From Burkholderiaceae bacterium (GTDB taxonomy: Bacteria; Pseudomonadota; Gammaproteobacteria; Burkholderiales; Burkholderiaceae_C), in assembly GCA_024235995.1 (NCBI GenBank), contig JACKLI010000001.1, positions 3,224,001 through 3,288,000 on the forward strand: DNA of 64,000 nt, in the 5' to 3' direction. Numbering within the stretch: position 1 is the stretch's first letter; every line of letters begins with the position of its first letter. The position numbers were made by a program, and so were the translations under genes. The notes under the pieces were generated by a model that was not told the DNA's origin, searched no databases, and was given only the letters and a program-made list of their open reading frames with translations. Positions 11,983 to 21,797 of the stretch are shown here, in pieces.

Positions 11983-13158
11983 TCAGGTGGGCTTGCGGGC
12001 CTGCTCCATCAGCGTGATGAAGCGGTCGAACAGGTAGCCGATGTCCTGCGGGCCGGGCGAAGCCTCGGGGTGGCCCTGAAAGCAGAACGCCGGCTGGTCC
12101 TTGAACTCGAAGCCCTGCAGCGTGCCGTCGAACAGGCTGATGTGCGTGCTGCGCACGTTGCCGGGCAGTGTCTCGGGGTCCACCGCGAAGCCGTGGTTCT
12201 GGCTGGTGATGCTGACGCGGCCGCTGGCCAGCTCGCGCACCGGGTGGTTGGCGCCGTGGTGGCTGTTGGCCATCTTGAAGGTCTTGGCGCCCACGGCCAG
12301 GGCCATGATCTGGTGGCCCAGGCAGATGCCGAAGGTGGGCATGCCGCTGTCCACGATGGTGCGCGTGGCGGCGATGGCGTAGTCGCAGGGCTCGGGGTCG
12401 CCCGGGCCGTTGGACAGGAACACGCCGTCGGGCCGCATCGCCAGCACCTCGGCGGCCGGCGTTTGCGCCGGCACCACCGTGATCTGGCAGCCGCGCTCGG
12501 CCAGCATGCGCAGGATGTTGAACTTGACGCCGAAGTCGTAGGCCACGACCTTGAAGCGCGGCGCGGCCTGCGTGCCGTAGCCGGCGCCCAGGCCCCAGAC
12601 GGTCTGGCTCCACGCATAGGGCGCGGGGGTGCTCACCACCTTGGCCAGGTCCAGCCCGTTCATGGCGGGCGCGGCGCGCGCGGCGGCCAGCGCCTGCTCG
12701 ATGCGCTCGGGCGTGGCCGCCTGCCCGGCGGCCAGCGCCAGGATGCAGCCGTTTTGCGCGCCCTTGTCGCGCAGCAGGCGCGTCAGCTGGCGCGTGTCGA
12801 TGCCGGCAATGGCCACCGCGCCCTCGGCCTTCAGGTACTCGGGCAGGCTTTGGCTGGCGCGGAAGTTGCTGTGCAGCAGCGGCAGGTCGCGCACGATCAG
12901 GCCGGCGGCCTGCACCTTGCTGGACTCGACGTCCTCGGGGTTGACGCCGGTGTTGCCGATGTGCGGGTAGGTCAGCGTGACGAGCTGCTGGCAGTAGCTG
13001 GGGTCGGTCAGGATTTCCTGATAGCCCGTCATCGACGTGTTGAACACCACCTCGCCCACCGTGGAGCCGGTGGCGCCGATGGCCTCGCCAATGAACACAC
13101 TGCCGTCCGCGAGGGCCAGGATGGCGGGTGGGAATTTCCCCTGCAGGGAAGAAAGCAC
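11983..13158 (-). CDS. carA: Carbamoyl-phosphate synthase small subunit
   Basis: The glutaminase subunit, which hydrolyses glutamine and passes ammonia to CarB. The 391-residue product has the CarA-specific N-terminal domain ([27 protein letters not shown]) and a C-terminal class I amidotransferase domain with the nucleophile Cys in [13 protein letters not shown] and the His/Glu pair in [11 protein letters not shown]. The start is GTG at 13158, with GGAG 7 nt upstream. A TATAAT on the minus strand at 13284-13289 gives a leader of about 120 nt. Confidence 0.98.
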   Translation of the reverse strand: MLSSLQGKFPPAILALADGSVFIGEAIGATGSTVGEVVFNTSMTGYQEILTDPSYCQQLVTLTYPHIGNTGVNPEDVESSKVQAAGLIVRDLPLLHSNFRASQSLPEYLKAEGAVAIAGIDTRQLTRLLRDKGAQNGCILALAAGQAATPERIEQALAAARAAPAMNGLDLAKVVSTPAPYAWSQTVWGLGAGYGTQAAPRFKVVAYDFGVKFNILRMLAERGCQITVVPAQTPAAEVLAMRPDGVFLSNGPGDPEPCDYAIAATRTIVDSGMPTFGICLGHQIMALAVGAKTFKMANSHHGANHPVRELASGRVSITSQNHGFAVDPETLPGNVRSTHISLFDGTLQGFEFKDQPAFCFQGHPEASPGPQDIGYLFDRFITLMEQARKPT

Positions 13159-13283
13159 TGGGGTTCTCCGTGATGTAACGGTCGCCCGTGCCGGCGCGTG
13201 GCGCGTCGCACAAGCGACGGCGGTGAACGCATGAAGAAGTGCTTTTGAGGCGGTCGGGCGACGCTGTTGCGAAAAGCTCTTGA

Positions 13284-13289
13284 TTATAG
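13284..13289 (-). promoter_or_regulatory. Probable -10 element of carA
   Basis: A perfect TATAAT on the minus strand, about 125 bp upstream of the carA start. No convincing -35 hexamer is seen at 16-18 bp. The ~120-nt leader is long enough for regulation, but I see no clear attenuator hairpin with a T-run. Confidence 0.5.
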
Positions 13290-13357
13290 CGGGCGCTTGA
13301 TGAGGGCTGGTTTCTTCCGGGGCCGTTTCTCCCCCAAACGGCGTTGGCGCGCCAGCG

Positions 13358-13660
13358 TCAGGCGCGGGCAGCGGCTTGCGGCTGCAATTTGAGGCCCAGG
13401 GCGTGCATCACCTTGAGGATGGTGCCGAAGCTCGGGTTGCCTTCGCCGGACAAGGCCTTGTAGAGGCTTTCACGTCCCAGACCGGTGTCCCTGGCAAGCT
13501 GGCTCATGCCCTTGGCGCGGGCGATGTTGCCCAACGCCTTGGCAATGAAGGCCGCGTCATCGCCAGCTTCTTCCATGCAGGCCTCCAGGTACAGCACCAT
13601 GTCCTCCTCGGTTTGGAGGTGTTCGGCACTGTCCCACTTGCGCAGCTTGGTCGTTTCCAT
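13358..13660 (-). CDS. Antitoxin, HI1420-type addiction module antidote
   Basis: A 100-residue antitoxin with a Cro/C1-type helix-turn-helix. The helical region [21 protein letters not shown] and the segment [21 protein letters not shown] match the 'putative addiction module antidote' family that partners RelE/ParE-like toxins of the HI1419 type. It should neutralise the toxin and repress the operon. The start is ATG at 13660, 7 bp after the toxin stop. The toxin-first order is normal for this family. A 7-bp hairpin without a T-run (13322-13342) follows. Confidence 0.88.
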   Translation of the reverse strand: METTKLRKWDSAEHLQTEEDMVLYLEACMEEAGDDAAFIAKALGNIARAKGMSQLARDTGLGRESLYKALSGEGNPSFGTILKVMHALGLKLQPQAAARA

Positions 13661-13667
13661 GATGGCC

Positions 13668-13958
13668 CTACAGTTGCCGCGCCAGCTCCAGCGCGGTCTT
13701 AATGTCCTTGCTCTGGGTGGATTTGTCGCCACCAGCGAGCAGGATCACGATCTCCATCCCGCGCTGCGTGAAATACACGCGGTAGCCCGGCCCGTAGTGA
13801 ATCCGCATCTCCGAAATACCCTCGCCCACCGGCTCGCAATCGCCAAAGTTGCCATCCTCGGCCCGGTCGATCCGGGCTTGGATCCGACGCGCCACCTGCT
13901 TGTCGCGCAGGCCAGCAAACCAGCCATCGAAGTTCTCGGTGGTGTGAATGGCTTTCAC
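13668..13958 (-). CDS. RelE/ParE-family toxin, HI1419 type
   Basis: A 96-residue toxin of the RelE/ParE superfamily. Residues such as FDGWFAGLRDKQVARRI, the central ISEMRIHYGPGYRVYF and the terminal GGDKSTQSKDIKTA are characteristic of the phage-derived HI1419 subfamily. It is likely to cleave mRNA at the ribosome. It is transcribed with the downstream antitoxin from a strong promoter just upstream. The start is ATG at 13958. The pair sits alone between carA and a methyltransferase gene, consistent with acquisition as a module. Confidence 0.9.
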   Translation of the reverse strand: MKAIHTTENFDGWFAGLRDKQVARRIQARIDRAEDGNFGDCEPVGEGISEMRIHYGPGYRVYFTQRGMEIVILLAGGDKSTQSKDIKTALELARQL

Positions 13959-13963
13959 GGCTT

Positions 13964-13991
13964 ATTGTATAAAATGGGATACTTTTGTCAA
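13964..13991 (-). promoter_or_regulatory. Promoter of the HI1419/HI1420-type toxin-antitoxin pair
   Basis: On the minus strand TTGACA (13986-13991) and TACAAT (13964-13969) are separated by 16 bp, close to the sigma-70 consensus. The spacer holds GTAT...ATAC inverted arms that could be part of an operator. The -10 element lies 5 bp before the toxin ATG, so any leader is extremely short. Confidence 0.75.
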
Positions 13992-13995
13992 GCCA

Positions 13996-14772
13996 TCACC
14001 TCCCCGCTCCGGCCGCACTGGCATGCAGGCAAATGGCTGCCGCCGCCGCCACGTTCAGCGACTCCTCCCCGCCCGGCTGCTCGATGCGCACCGCGTGCGC
14101 GGCGCGCGCCGCCAGCGCCGGGGCCACGCCCTGCCCTTCGTGGCCGAACACCCAGGCGCAGGGCCAGGGACGCGCCGCGCCCAGCAGGCTGGCGCCCTGG
14201 TGCGAGCTGGTGACGAGCAGCGGCACCTGCAGCTGCGCCACCGCGTCCAGCCCCACCCCGTCCAGCAGCCGCAGGCCGAAGTGCGCGCCCATGCCGGCGC
14301 GCAGCACCTTGGGCGACCACAGGCCGGCCGTGCCCTGCAGGGCCAGCACCTGCGCAAAGCCGAAGGCCGCGGCGCTGCGCAGAATGGAGCCGACGTTGCC
14401 GGCGTCCTGCACGCGGTCGAGCACCACGGTGGCCGCGCCGGGCTGCACGGCGGGCGCGGGCGGCAGGTCGAGCACGAAGGCCACCGGCGCGGGCGACGGC
14501 AGGCCGCTGACGTGGGCCATCAGGGCATCGTCGATAACTATTGTTTTGATAGCTGCTTGCGCAAGATCGACTGGGGCCACAGGCCAATAAGACTCGGAAA
14601 ACACCGCCAGCGCCGGCCGCCAGCCCCGGGTGAGCGCCGCGCGGCACAGGTGATCGCCCTCGGCCCACACACGGCCCTGCTTGCGCCAGGCGCCGTTGTC
14701 CTGGGCCAGGCGCTTCAGGTCCTTGACGAGCGGGTTGTCGCGCGAATGAATGAACGGCACGGGGTTCGTCAC
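13996..14772 (-). CDS. TrmH/SpoU-family RNA 2'-O-methyltransferase
   Basis: A 258-residue SPOUT-class enzyme that methylates a ribose in rRNA or tRNA with S-adenosylmethionine. It has an N-terminal substrate-binding domain ([17 protein letters not shown]) and a C-terminal trefoil-knot domain with [29 protein letters not shown] and the final [17 protein letters not shown]. The start is GTG at 14772, which overlaps the rnhB stop codon (GTGA), so translation is coupled. A dispersed repeat copy is embedded in frame and encodes residues of about [10 protein letters not shown] between the two domains. The exact RNA target is unknown. Confidence 0.88.
   Translation of the reverse strand: MTNPVPFIHSRDNPLVKDLKRLAQDNGAWRKQGRVWAEGDHLCRAALTRGWRPALAVFSESYWPVAPVDLAQAAIKTIVIDDALMAHVSGLPSPAPVAFVLDLPPAPAVQPGAATVVLDRVQDAGNVGSILRSAAAFGFAQVLALQGTAGLWSPKVLRAGMGAHFGLRLLDGVGLDAVAQLQVPLLVTSSHQGASLLGAARPWPCAWVFGHEGQGVAPALAARAAHAVRIEQPGGEESLNVAAAAAICLHASAAGAGR
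14536..14585 (+). repeat. Dispersed AT-rich repeat, copy C (inside methyltransferase gene)
   Basis: AACTATTGTTTTGATAGCTG followed by CTTGCGCA and GGGGCCACAGGCC. This is one of the best-preserved copies. It sits in the interdomain region of a SpoU-type methyltransferase. Confidence 0.82.
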
Positions 14773-15401
14773 GGCACCCTCGCTTGCGCCAGCGCGGCCG
14801 CCACGGGCGCAAAGCTGCGCCGGTGCAGCGCGCAGGGACCGTGCGCCTGCAGGGCCGCCAGGTGCGCGGCGGTGCCGTAGCCCTTGTGCGCGGCAAAGCC
14901 GTATTGCGGCCACTGCGCATCGACCTCGACGCACCAGCGGTCGCGCGTGACCTTGGCCAGGATGGAGGCGGCCGAAATCGCCGCTACCCGCGCATCGCCG
15001 CCCACCACGGCCTCGGCGCGCATGGCCAGCCGCGGCAGGCGGTTGCCGTCCACCAGCACCTTGGCCGGCGGCAGGCGCAGGCCGGCCACGGCGCGCTGCA
15101 TGGCCAGCAGGGTGGCCTGCAGGATGTTCAGGCGATCGATTTCCTCGACGCTGGCCTCGGCCACGGCACAGCACAAGGCCTTGGCGCGGATGGCGTCGAA
15201 CAGCCGCTCGCGCCGCCGCGCGGTGAGCTTCTTGGAGTCGGCCAGGCCGGCAATGGGCTGGCGCGGATCGAGGATGACGGCCGCGGCCACCACCGGCCCG
15301 GCCAGCGGCCCGCGCCCGGCCTCGTCCACGCCGGCCACCAGGCCCGGCGCGTCCCAGTCGAAGGGCGTTTGCTCAGCGTGCAAGAAGCGTTTGGATCGCA
15401 T
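14769..15401 (-). CDS. rnhB: Ribonuclease HII
   Basis: Removes RNA from RNA-DNA hybrids and starts ribonucleotide excision. The 210-residue protein has the family signature [14 protein letters not shown] with the first two catalytic acids, LADSKKLT, the region VDGN, and SILAKVTRD with a further catalytic Asp. I chose ATG at 15401 ([11 protein letters not shown]), which overlaps the lpxB stop region by 29 bp; the frame is open upstream but non-homologous. It is the usual partner of lpxB in this operon. Confidence 0.95.
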   Translation of the reverse strand: MRSKRFLHAEQTPFDWDAPGLVAGVDEAGRGPLAGPVVAAAVILDPRQPIAGLADSKKLTARRRERLFDAIRAKALCCAVAEASVEEIDRLNILQATLLAMQRAVAGLRLPPAKVLVDGNRLPRLAMRAEAVVGGDARVAAISAASILAKVTRDRWCVEVDAQWPQYGFAAHKGYGTAAHLAALQAHGPCALHRRSFAPVAAALAQARVP

Positions 15402-16581
15402 CGGTGGCCAGACGCGCGGTGTCGCGCCGCAACTGCTCATGCAGCGCGCCAAAGCGCGCCTGCAGGGCCGCCATTTTCTCAGGCGCGGCCAGCCAGTCCA
15501 GCACGGCGCGCGCCAGCGCGGCAGGCGTGGCGGCATCCTGCAGCAGCTCGGGCACCACGAAGGGCGCGCCGGGGCGGTCGGCGGCCTGCCGCGCGCTCAT
15601 GTCCGCCGGCCGCTGCAGCCAATCGGGCGGCGCGCACAGCACATTGGGCAGGCCCACCCAGGGCAGCTGGCGCTTGCGGCGCATCAGCGCGTAACTCAGG
15701 CGCGGCATGGCGTAGGCGATGACCATGGGGCGCTTGAACAGCGCCGCCTCCAGCGTGGCGGTGCCGCTGGCGATCAGCGTGACGTCGCAGGCGGCCAGCG
15801 CGGCGTGCGACTGGCCGGGCAGCACCTTCACGGCATCGCCCAGCCCGCTGGCCTGCGCCAGCGCCTGCACGCGCGCCAGCAGGTGCGGTACCGCGGGTAC
15901 TATGAATTGAGTAGCATATTGCGCTTGTTTAATGCGGGCTGCAGCCTGAAAGAAGCGAGGCGCCAGGTGTTCGATCTCGGCCGCGCGGCTACCCGGCAGC
16001 AGCGCCACCACGGGACCGCCGGCGGACAGGCCCAGCGCCTGGCGCGCCGCCGCGCGGTCGGGCTGCATGGGGATGACGCTGGCCAGCGGATGGCCCACGT
16101 AGGTCGCGGCGATGCCGTGCGCGGCCAGCAGGGCGGGTTCGAACGGAAACAGGCACAGCACATGGTCGGCGGCGGCCTTCAGCTTGACGAGCTTTTCGGG
16201 CCGCCAGGCCCAGAACGAGGGGCTGACGAAGTGCAGCGTCTTGATGCCGCCGGCCCTCAGGCGCGCCTCCAGGCCGAAGTTGAAGTCGGGCGCGTCGATG
16301 CCGATGAACAGCTCGGGCTGCTCGACCAGCAGCCGATCGCCCAGTTGCCGGCGCAGGCGCAGCAACTCGGGCAGGCGCGGCAGCACCTCCAGGTAGCCGC
16401 GCACGGCCAGCTTCTCCATCGGCCACCAGGCATCGAAGCCCTGGGCCGCCATCTGGGCGCCGCCGATGCCGACCGCGCTCAAGCCGGGCCAGCGCGCGCG
16501 CAGCGCCGCCAGCAGATGGCCACCCAGCAGGTCGCCCGAGCTTTCGCCCGCCACCAGCGCCAGGCGCGGTTGGTGTTCCAT
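15373..16581 (-). CDS. lpxB: Lipid-A-disaccharide synthase
   Basis: Condenses UDP-2,3-diacylglucosamine with lipid X to give the lipid A disaccharide, at the inner face of the inner membrane. The 402-residue product shows [17 protein letters not shown] at the N-terminus, the [11 protein letters not shown] motif, [24 protein letters not shown], and [10 protein letters not shown] near residue 280. It lies 4 bp after lpxA. A dispersed repeat copy sits in frame just after the LPGSR motif and encodes roughly [13 protein letters not shown]. That is a variable surface stretch, and the flanking catalytic motifs are intact. Confidence 0.97.
   Translation of the reverse strand: MEHQPRLALVAGESSGDLLGGHLLAALRARWPGLSAVGIGGAQMAAQGFDAWWPMEKLAVRGYLEVLPRLPELLRLRRQLGDRLLVEQPELFIGIDAPDFNFGLEARLRAGGIKTLHFVSPSFWAWRPEKLVKLKAAADHVLCLFPFEPALLAAHGIAATYVGHPLASVIPMQPDRAAARQALGLSAGGPVVALLPGSRAAEIEHLAPRFFQAAARIKQAQYATQFIVPAVPHLLARVQALAQASGLGDAVKVLPGQSHAALAACDVTLIASGTATLEAALFKRPMVIAYAMPRLSYALMRRKRQLPWVGLPNVLCAPPDWLQRPADMSARQAADRPGAPFVVPELLQDAATPAALARAVLDWLAAPEKMAALQARFGALHEQLRRDTARLATDAIQTLLAR
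15898..15950 (+). repeat. Dispersed AT-rich repeat, copy D (inside lpxB)
   Basis: TACTATGAATTGAGTAGC, then TTGCGCTTG, then GCGGGCTGCAGCC. The two ends match the other copies while the middle has diverged. It is in frame with the lpxB coding sequence on the other strand. Confidence 0.7.
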
Positions 16582-16585
16582 CGCC

Positions 16586-17386
16586 TCAACGAACGATGCC
16601 GCGCGACGCCGTGCTCAAAAAGGCTTGCATCAGCGCGATGTCCGCGTCGGCGTCGGCCACTTCGCCGCGCAGCGCGTCGATCTGCTGGCGCGCGGCCTCC
16701 AGCGTCAGGCCACGCCGATACAGCAGGCGGTGCATCTGCTTGGCGATGGCGATGCGCTCGGGCGCGTAGCCGCGCCGGCGCAGGCCTTCGGTGTTGATGC
16801 CCTGCGCCTCGGCCGGGTTGCCGCCCGCCGTGACGAAGGGCGGCAGGTCTTGCGCCAGGCGGGTCTGAAAGGCCGTCATGGCGTGCGCGCCGACGCGCAC
16901 GAACTGGTGCACGCCCGACAGGCCGCCCAGAAACACCCAGTCGCCCAGGTGCACGTGGCCGGCCAGCTGCACCGAGTTGGCCAGGATGGTGTGGTCGCCC
17001 ACCTGGCAGTCGTGCGCGATGTGCACGTAGGCCATGATCCAGTTGTCGTCGCCCACGCGCGTGACGCCGGCGTCCTGCACGGTGCCGGTGTTGATGGTGA
17101 CGAACTCGCGGATGGTGTTGCCGGCGCCGATCTCCAGCCGCGTGGGCTCGTCGGCGTACTTCTTGTCCTGCGGCGGCGCGCCGATGCTGGTGAACGGGAA
17201 GATGCGGTTGTCGGTGCCGATGGTGGTGTGCCCGTCGATCACGCCGTGCGCGCCGATCGTGGTGCCGGCGCCGATGCGCACGTGCGGGCCGATCACCGCG
17301 TAGGGGCCGACCTGGACCGAGGCATGAAGCTCGGCCTTGGGGTCGACCAGGGCGGTCGGGTGGATCGCCGCGCCGTGGCTCGCCAT
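16586..17386 (-). CDS. lpxA: UDP-N-acetylglucosamine acyltransferase
   Basis: Performs the first step of lipid A synthesis by transferring a hydroxyacyl chain from ACP to the 3-OH of UDP-GlcNAc. The 266-residue protein is a left-handed beta-helix with hexapeptide repeats over most of its length ([42 protein letters not shown]) and the catalytic-His region [16 protein letters not shown]-terminal helical part follows. I chose ATG at 17386 ([11 protein letters not shown]), 8 bp after the fabZ stop. Confidence 0.97.
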   Translation of the reverse strand: MASHGAAIHPTALVDPKAELHASVQVGPYAVIGPHVRIGAGTTIGAHGVIDGHTTIGTDNRIFPFTSIGAPPQDKKYADEPTRLEIGAGNTIREFVTINTGTVQDAGVTRVGDDNWIMAYVHIAHDCQVGDHTILANSVQLAGHVHLGDWVFLGGLSGVHQFVRVGAHAMTAFQTRLAQDLPPFVTAGGNPAEAQGINTEGLRRRGYAPERIAIAKQMHRLLYRRGLTLEAARQQIDALRGEVADADADIALMQAFLSTASRGIVR

Positions 17387-17394
17387 GGCCGGTG

Positions 17395-17838
17395 TCAGCC
17401 GACGTCGCGCATGGTGCACATGATGGCCGCCTCGCACGCCACCTCCTCGCCCACCATGGCCTTGCAGTTGAAGCGGTAGATGCCGGCGCGCGCACGGTCG
17501 AGCGCCGCGTGCAGCACGAGCTGGTCGCCGGGCTCGACCGGGCGCTTGAAGCGCGCGCCGTCAATGCCGACGAAGTAGAACACCTGGTTGTCGCCCAGCG
17601 AGACGCCCTCGGTCTCGAAGGACAGCAGCGCGCAGGACTGGGCCATGGCCTCCAGCATCAGCACGCCGGGCATGACCGGACGGCCGGGAAAGTGGCCGGT
17701 GAAGCACGGTTCGTTGACGCTGACGTTCTTGATGGCGCGGATCGTCTTGGCCTGCAGGTCGATGTCGAGCACCCGATCGACCAGCAGAAACGGGTAGCGA
17801 TGGGGCAGTTTCTCGAGGATGCGGTGGATGTCCATCAT
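17395..17838 (-). CDS. fabZ: 3-hydroxyacyl-ACP dehydratase FabZ
   Basis: Dehydrates beta-hydroxyacyl-ACP in fatty acid synthesis and competes with LpxA/LpxD for hydroxyacyl-ACP. This explains its conserved place in the lpx operon. The 147-residue hot-dog-fold protein has [14 protein letters not shown], the catalytic His in [10 protein letters not shown], and the catalytic Glu in LMLEAMAQ. Two ATGs stand in tandem (17838 and 17835), so the product starts MMDIHRI or MDIHRI. Upstream, a repeat copy fills the gap to lpxD. Confidence 0.97.
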   Translation of the reverse strand: MMDIHRILEKLPHRYPFLLVDRVLDIDLQAKTIRAIKNVSVNEPCFTGHFPGRPVMPGVLMLEAMAQSCALLSFETEGVSLGDNQVFYFVGIDGARFKRPVEPGDQLVLHAALDRARAGIYRFNCKAMVGEEVACEAAIMCTMRDVG

Positions 17839-17847
17839 GGCGAATGC

Positions 17848-17894
17848 TTCAATTTTAATAGCTATTGGCGCAGAAGCTGCCCGCGCGACAGCCC
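17848..17894 (+). repeat. Dispersed AT-rich repeat, copy E (lpxD-fabZ gap)
   Basis: CTTCAATTTTAATAGCTATT, then GGCGCAGAAGC, then GCGACAGCCC. It occupies nearly the whole 59-bp space between lpxD and fabZ. Confidence 0.72.
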
Positions 17895-17897
17895 ATT

Positions 17898-18884
17898 CTA
17901 CGCATGAGACGGGCCATCCCGCCGCTTTTCGAGCGCGCGCACGCGGTCGCGCAGCGCGTGGATGTGCTTGAGCGCGGCGGCGTTCTTCTCCCAGCTGCCG
18001 TTGTCGTCGATGGGGAAAAAGCCCGTGTAGTGGCCCGGCTTGAGGATGGAGCGCGTGACGATGGAGGCCGAGGAGATGTGCACGTGGTCGGCAATCGTCA
18101 GATGCCCCAGGATCATGCCCGCGCCGCCCACCGTGCAGTAGGCGCCGATGCGCGCGCTGCCGGCCACGCCCACGCAGCCGGCCATGGCCGTGTGCTTGCC
18201 GATGTGGCAGTTGTGGCCGATCTGGATCAGGTTGTCCAGCTTGACGCCGTCCTCGATCACCGTGTCTTCCAGCGCGCCGCGGTCGATGCAGGTGTTGGCG
18301 CCCACCTCCACGTCGTCGCCGATGCGCACCGCGCCCAGCTGCTCGATGCGCTCCCAGCGCCCGGCGTCCGGCGCAAAGCCGAAGCCCTCGCCGCCGATCA
18401 CCGCGCCGCTCTGGATCAGGCCGCGCGCGCCGATGACGCAGTCCTCGCCGACGGTGACGCGGGCTTTCAGCACGGTGCCGGCGCCGATGCGCGCGCCGCG
18501 GCCGATGAAGCACTGCGCGCCGATGCTGGCGCTGGGGTCGATGTGGGCGCCCTCCTCCACCACGGCGCTGGGATGCACGCCGGCTCGCGGGGCGCCGCCG
18601 TGCGTGCGCCGCCACAGCTGGGTGACGCGGGCGAAGTACAGGTGCGGGTTGTCGGCCACGATGCAGTCGCCGCGCCGGCGCGCGGCCGCGGCCTGCGCGG
18701 GCCCGACGATGATGCAGCCGGCCTGCGTGCTTGGCAGCAGGTGCGCGAGCCGGGGGTCGACCAGAAAGCTCAGCTCGTCGGGCCGGGCCCGCTCCAGCGG
18801 CGCCAGGCGCGTGACGACGCGCTCGGCGTCGCCCGACAGTTCACCGCCCAGGGCCTCGACGATGGCTCCGATGCGCAGCGGCAT
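17898..18884 (-). CDS. lpxD: UDP-3-O-(3-hydroxyacyl)glucosamine N-acyltransferase
   Basis: Third enzyme of lipid A synthesis; adds the N-linked hydroxyacyl chain. The 328-residue protein has an N-terminal uridine-binding domain ([13 protein letters not shown]) and then a left-handed beta-helix of hexapeptide repeats ([20 protein letters not shown] onward). The catalytic His lies in [13 protein letters not shown], and a C-terminal helix follows. I chose ATG at 18884 ([14 protein letters not shown]), which matches the family start; the frame is open to 18935. It follows skp with a 47-bp gap. Confidence 0.97.
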   Translation of the reverse strand: MPLRIGAIVEALGGELSGDAERVVTRLAPLERARPDELSFLVDPRLAHLLPSTQAGCIIVGPAQAAAARRRGDCIVADNPHLYFARVTQLWRRTHGGAPRAGVHPSAVVEEGAHIDPSASIGAQCFIGRGARIGAGTVLKARVTVGEDCVIGARGLIQSGAVIGGEGFGFAPDAGRWERIEQLGAVRIGDDVEVGANTCIDRGALEDTVIEDGVKLDNLIQIGHNCHIGKHTAMAGCVGVAGSARIGAYCTVGGAGMILGHLTIADHVHISSASIVTRSILKPGHYTGFFPIDDNGSWEKNAAALKHIHALRDRVRALEKRRDGPSHA

Positions 18885-18931
18885 GGTTGCGCGGGGGGCG
18901 TCGGGGCCGGCTGGAGCGGCGCGCGCCGCCC

Positions 18932-19447
18932 TCACTTGCCGCCGTTGAGCGCCTTGATCACCTTGTCGGTGATGTCCAGGCGCGGGTTGATGTAGACCGC
19001 CTCCTGGAAGATGGCGTCGAACTTCTCGGACTCGGCCAGCTGGCGCACGATGCGGTTGGCGCGGTCGAGGATCTGCTGCAGCTCCTCCTGCTTGCGCGCG
19101 TTCAGGTCTTCCTGGAACTCGCGGCGCTTGCGCTGCAGCTCGCGGTCCTGGTCGACCAGTTGGCGCTGGCGCGTCTGGCGCTGGCTTTCGCTCAGGGTGA
19201 GCGACTCGCGCTCGAAGCGGTCGGAGGCGGTCTTGAGCGCCGTGCTGGCGTCATCGATCTCTTTCTCGCGCTTGGAAAACTCCTGCTCCAGCTTGGACTG
19301 CGCGGCCTTGGCCGGCGCGGCCTCGCGCAGCAGGCGATCGGTGTTGACAAAGCCGATGCGGGCCACATCCTGGGCCCAGGCGGCGGGAGCGCACAAGGCG
19401 GCACCCGCGAGCAGGGCCACCGACAAACGACGAACGAAGGGGGACAT
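18932..19447 (-). CDS. skp: OmpH/Skp-family periplasmic chaperone
   Basis: Holdase that carries unfolded outer-membrane proteins through the periplasm to BamA. The 171-residue precursor has a signal peptide (about 1-26, cleavage after AAWA) and then the Skp pattern [14 protein letters not shown] long charged helical region, the tentacles, is rich in Lys, Glu, Arg and Gln. The ATG overlaps the bamA stop by one base (TGATG), so translation is coupled. There is no Shine-Dalgarno sequence of its own. Confidence 0.94.
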   Translation of the reverse strand: MSPFVRRLSVALLAGAALCAPAAWAQDVARIGFVNTDRLLREAAPAKAAQSKLEQEFSKREKEIDDASTALKTASDRFERESLTLSESQRQTRQRQLVDQDRELQRKRREFQEDLNARKQEELQQILDRANRIVRQLAESEKFDAIFQEAVYINPRLDITDKVIKALNGGK

Positions 19448-21744
19448 CAAAAGGAGGTTCCGATCTGAAACTGAAGGCGCTGGATTCTATCGCCGGGGCG
19501 CTTGCGCAGGGGCACGGCCCAGGCAAAGCGCAGTGGCCCCAGCGGCGAGATCCAGGACAGGCCGATGCCGGTGGAGTAGCGCAGCGCACTGGCGCTGATC
19601 TTCTCGCCGTCGCCGTACAGCGCGCCGGCATCGACGAAGGCGAACAGGCGCAGCGTGCGGTCGTTGCCGGCGCCGGGGAAGGGGGTCATCAGCTCGGTGT
19701 TGAGCGTGAACTTGCGCGTGCCGCCGATGAAGGCGCCGGTGACGTCGCGCGGGCCCAGCGTGCCCTGGTCGTAGCCGCGCACCGAGCCCAGGCCGCCGGA
19801 GTAGAAGTTCTTGAACACCGGGAACGGCCGCCCGCCCAGGCCCTTGCCCCAGCCGGCCTCGCCGTTGAAGGCCAGCGTGTAGGCCTTGGACAGCGGGACG
19901 TACTGCTGGTACTGGTAGTCGGCCTTGGCGTAGCGCGCATCGCCGAACAGGCCCAGCTCGCCCATCAGGCGCTGGTAGCGGCCCGAGTTGGGCGCCAGCG
20001 CGCTGTCGCGCGAGTCGCGCGACCAGCCCAGGGTGAACGGAAAGGCCGTGCTGCTGTAGCCGAAGCGGTTGGCGTAGTCCAGGTAGGAGGCCGGGATGTT
20101 GGTGCCGGGCTTGATGCGCGTGCGCTCCAGGTTCATGCCCAGGTACACCGTGTCGAGCTCGGACACGGGCACGCCGAACTTCAGGCCCGCGCCCATGGTG
20201 ACCAGGGTGTAGTTGCCGCCCTGGTCCTGGTAGGGCTTCTGCGTCTTGTAGTAGACCTCGACGGTGCGCGAGACGCCGTTGCTGGTGAAGTACGGGTCGG
20301 TCGCGCTGACCACCAGGGTGCGGTTGAACTTGCCGGTGTTCAGCTGCAAATCGAGCCGGTTGCCCGAGCCGAACACGTTGTCCTGCGACAGGCCGAAGGT
20401 GAACGAGAGCTTCTCGGCCGACGAGTAGCCGGCGCCCAGCGAGATGTTGCCGGTGGGCTTTTCCTTGACCTCGACGTTCAGGTCCACCTCGTCGGGCGCG
20501 CCCGGCACCTCGGCGGTGGTGATGGACAGCTCGGTGAAGTAGCCCAGGCGGTCGACGCGGTCGCGCGAGAGCTTGATCTTCTCGGCGTCGTACCAGCTCG
20601 ACTCGTACTGGCGGAACTCGCGGCGGATGACCTCGTCGCGCGTGCGGTTGTTGCCCGCGATGTTGATGCGGCGCACGTAGGCGCGGCGCTCGGGGTCCAC
20701 GCGCAGCTCGATGGCCACGCGGTTGTTGGCGCGGTCGACGTCGGGCACCGCCTCCACCTTGGCGAAGGCGTAGCCGTAGTTGCCCAACTGGTCGGTGATG
20801 GCCTTGGTGGTGGCGGCCACCTGCTCGGCGTTGTAGGCCTCGCCCGGCTTGATGCTGATGAGCGACTTGAACTCGTCGTCGCGCCCCAGCAGGTTGCCGT
20901 CGATCGACACGCCCGAGACCACGAAGCGCTGGCCCTCGGTGACGTTGACGGTGATCGAGATCGACTGCTTGTCGGGCGAGATGGCGACCTGGGTGGAGTC
21001 GATCTTGAAGTCGAGGTAGCCGCGGTTGAGGTAGTACGAGCGCAGCGCTTCCAGGTCGGCGTTGAGCTTGCTGCGCGAGTACTGGTCGCTCTTGGTGTAC
21101 CAGGCCAGCCAGCCGCCGGTGTCCAGGTTGAACAGGTCCTTGAGCGTGCCCTCGTCGAAGGCGTGGTTGCCGACGATGCTGATGTCCTTGATGCGCGCGG
21201 GCCGCCCCTCGACGATGTTGAAGGTCAGGCGCACCTGGTTGCGCTCGGTGGGCGTGACGGTGGTCTGCACCTCGGCGCCGTACAGGCTGCGGTTGATGTA
21301 CTGGCGCTTGATTTCCTGCTCGGCGCGGTCGGCCAGCGCGCGGTCGTAGGCGCGCCCGGAGGTCACGCCGGCGTCGCGCAGCACGCCCTGCAGCACCTCG
21401 TTGCTGAACTCCTTGTTGCCGGCGAAGTCGACCGCGGCGATGGTCGGGCGCTCCTGCACCACCACCACCAGCACGTCGCCGCTGGTCTCCAGCCGCACGT
21501 CGGAGAACAGGCCCAGCGCGAACAGCGCGCGGATGGCCGCCGCGCCCCGGTCGTCGTTGTAGGTGTCGCCGATGCGCACCGGCAGCGAGGCGAACACCGT
21601 GCCCGGCTCGACGCGCTGCAGGCCCTCGATGCGGATGTCGCGCACGGTGAAGGGCGTCACGGCCCAGGCCAGCTGCGCGGCGAAGGCCAGGGAAACCAGG
21701 ACGGCCGTGGCACGCAGGTGCAGGCGATGAGCTGAACGTTTCAT
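19447..21744 (-). CDS. bamA: Outer membrane protein assembly factor BamA
   Basis: Central component of the BAM complex that folds beta-barrel proteins into the outer membrane. The 765-residue precursor has a signal peptide (about 1-28, ending QLAWA), five POTRA domains (first one starts FTVRDIRIEGLQRVEPG; the last around VRRINIAGNNRTRDEVIRRE), and a C-terminal 16-strand barrel ending in ...QIGTSF with the expected terminal Phe. The barrel lid motif VRGYDQGTLGPRD is present. I chose ATG at 21744; the longer open frame upstream is the antisense/shadow of rseP. skp is coupled downstream. Confidence 0.98.
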   Translation of the reverse strand: MKRSAHRLHLRATAVLVSLAFAAQLAWAVTPFTVRDIRIEGLQRVEPGTVFASLPVRIGDTYNDDRGAAAIRALFALGLFSDVRLETSGDVLVVVVQERPTIAAVDFAGNKEFSNEVLQGVLRDAGVTSGRAYDRALADRAEQEIKRQYINRSLYGAEVQTTVTPTERNQVRLTFNIVEGRPARIKDISIVGNHAFDEGTLKDLFNLDTGGWLAWYTKSDQYSRSKLNADLEALRSYYLNRGYLDFKIDSTQVAISPDKQSISITVNVTEGQRFVVSGVSIDGNLLGRDDEFKSLISIKPGEAYNAEQVAATTKAITDQLGNYGYAFAKVEAVPDVDRANNRVAIELRVDPERRAYVRRINIAGNNRTRDEVIRREFRQYESSWYDAEKIKLSRDRVDRLGYFTELSITTAEVPGAPDEVDLNVEVKEKPTGNISLGAGYSSAEKLSFTFGLSQDNVFGSGNRLDLQLNTGKFNRTLVVSATDPYFTSNGVSRTVEVYYKTQKPYQDQGGNYTLVTMGAGLKFGVPVSELDTVYLGMNLERTRIKPGTNIPASYLDYANRFGYSSTAFPFTLGWSRDSRDSALAPNSGRYQRLMGELGLFGDARYAKADYQYQQYVPLSKAYTLAFNGEAGWGKGLGGRPFPVFKNFYSGGLGSVRGYDQGTLGPRDVTGAFIGGTRKFTLNTELMTPFPGAGNDRTLRLFAFVDAGALYGDGEKISASALRYSTGIGLSWISPLGPLRFAWAVPLRKRPGDRIQRLQFQIGTSF

Positions 21745-21797
21745 GGATGCGGCAAAACAAGCGGCCTTCCAGAGGCCGCGACGTGGAGAAAAATCAA

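Noticed and set aside
13029..13232. A 67-codon frame over the carA leader as a possible leader peptide
   Set aside because: It runs far into carA in another frame and shows no runs of regulatory codons or a following attenuator hairpin with T-run.
13322..13342. GCCGTTT/AAACGGC hairpin after the toxin-antitoxin pair as a Rho-independent terminator
   Set aside because: The 7-bp stem is followed by CCCGGAAG on the minus strand, with no T-run.
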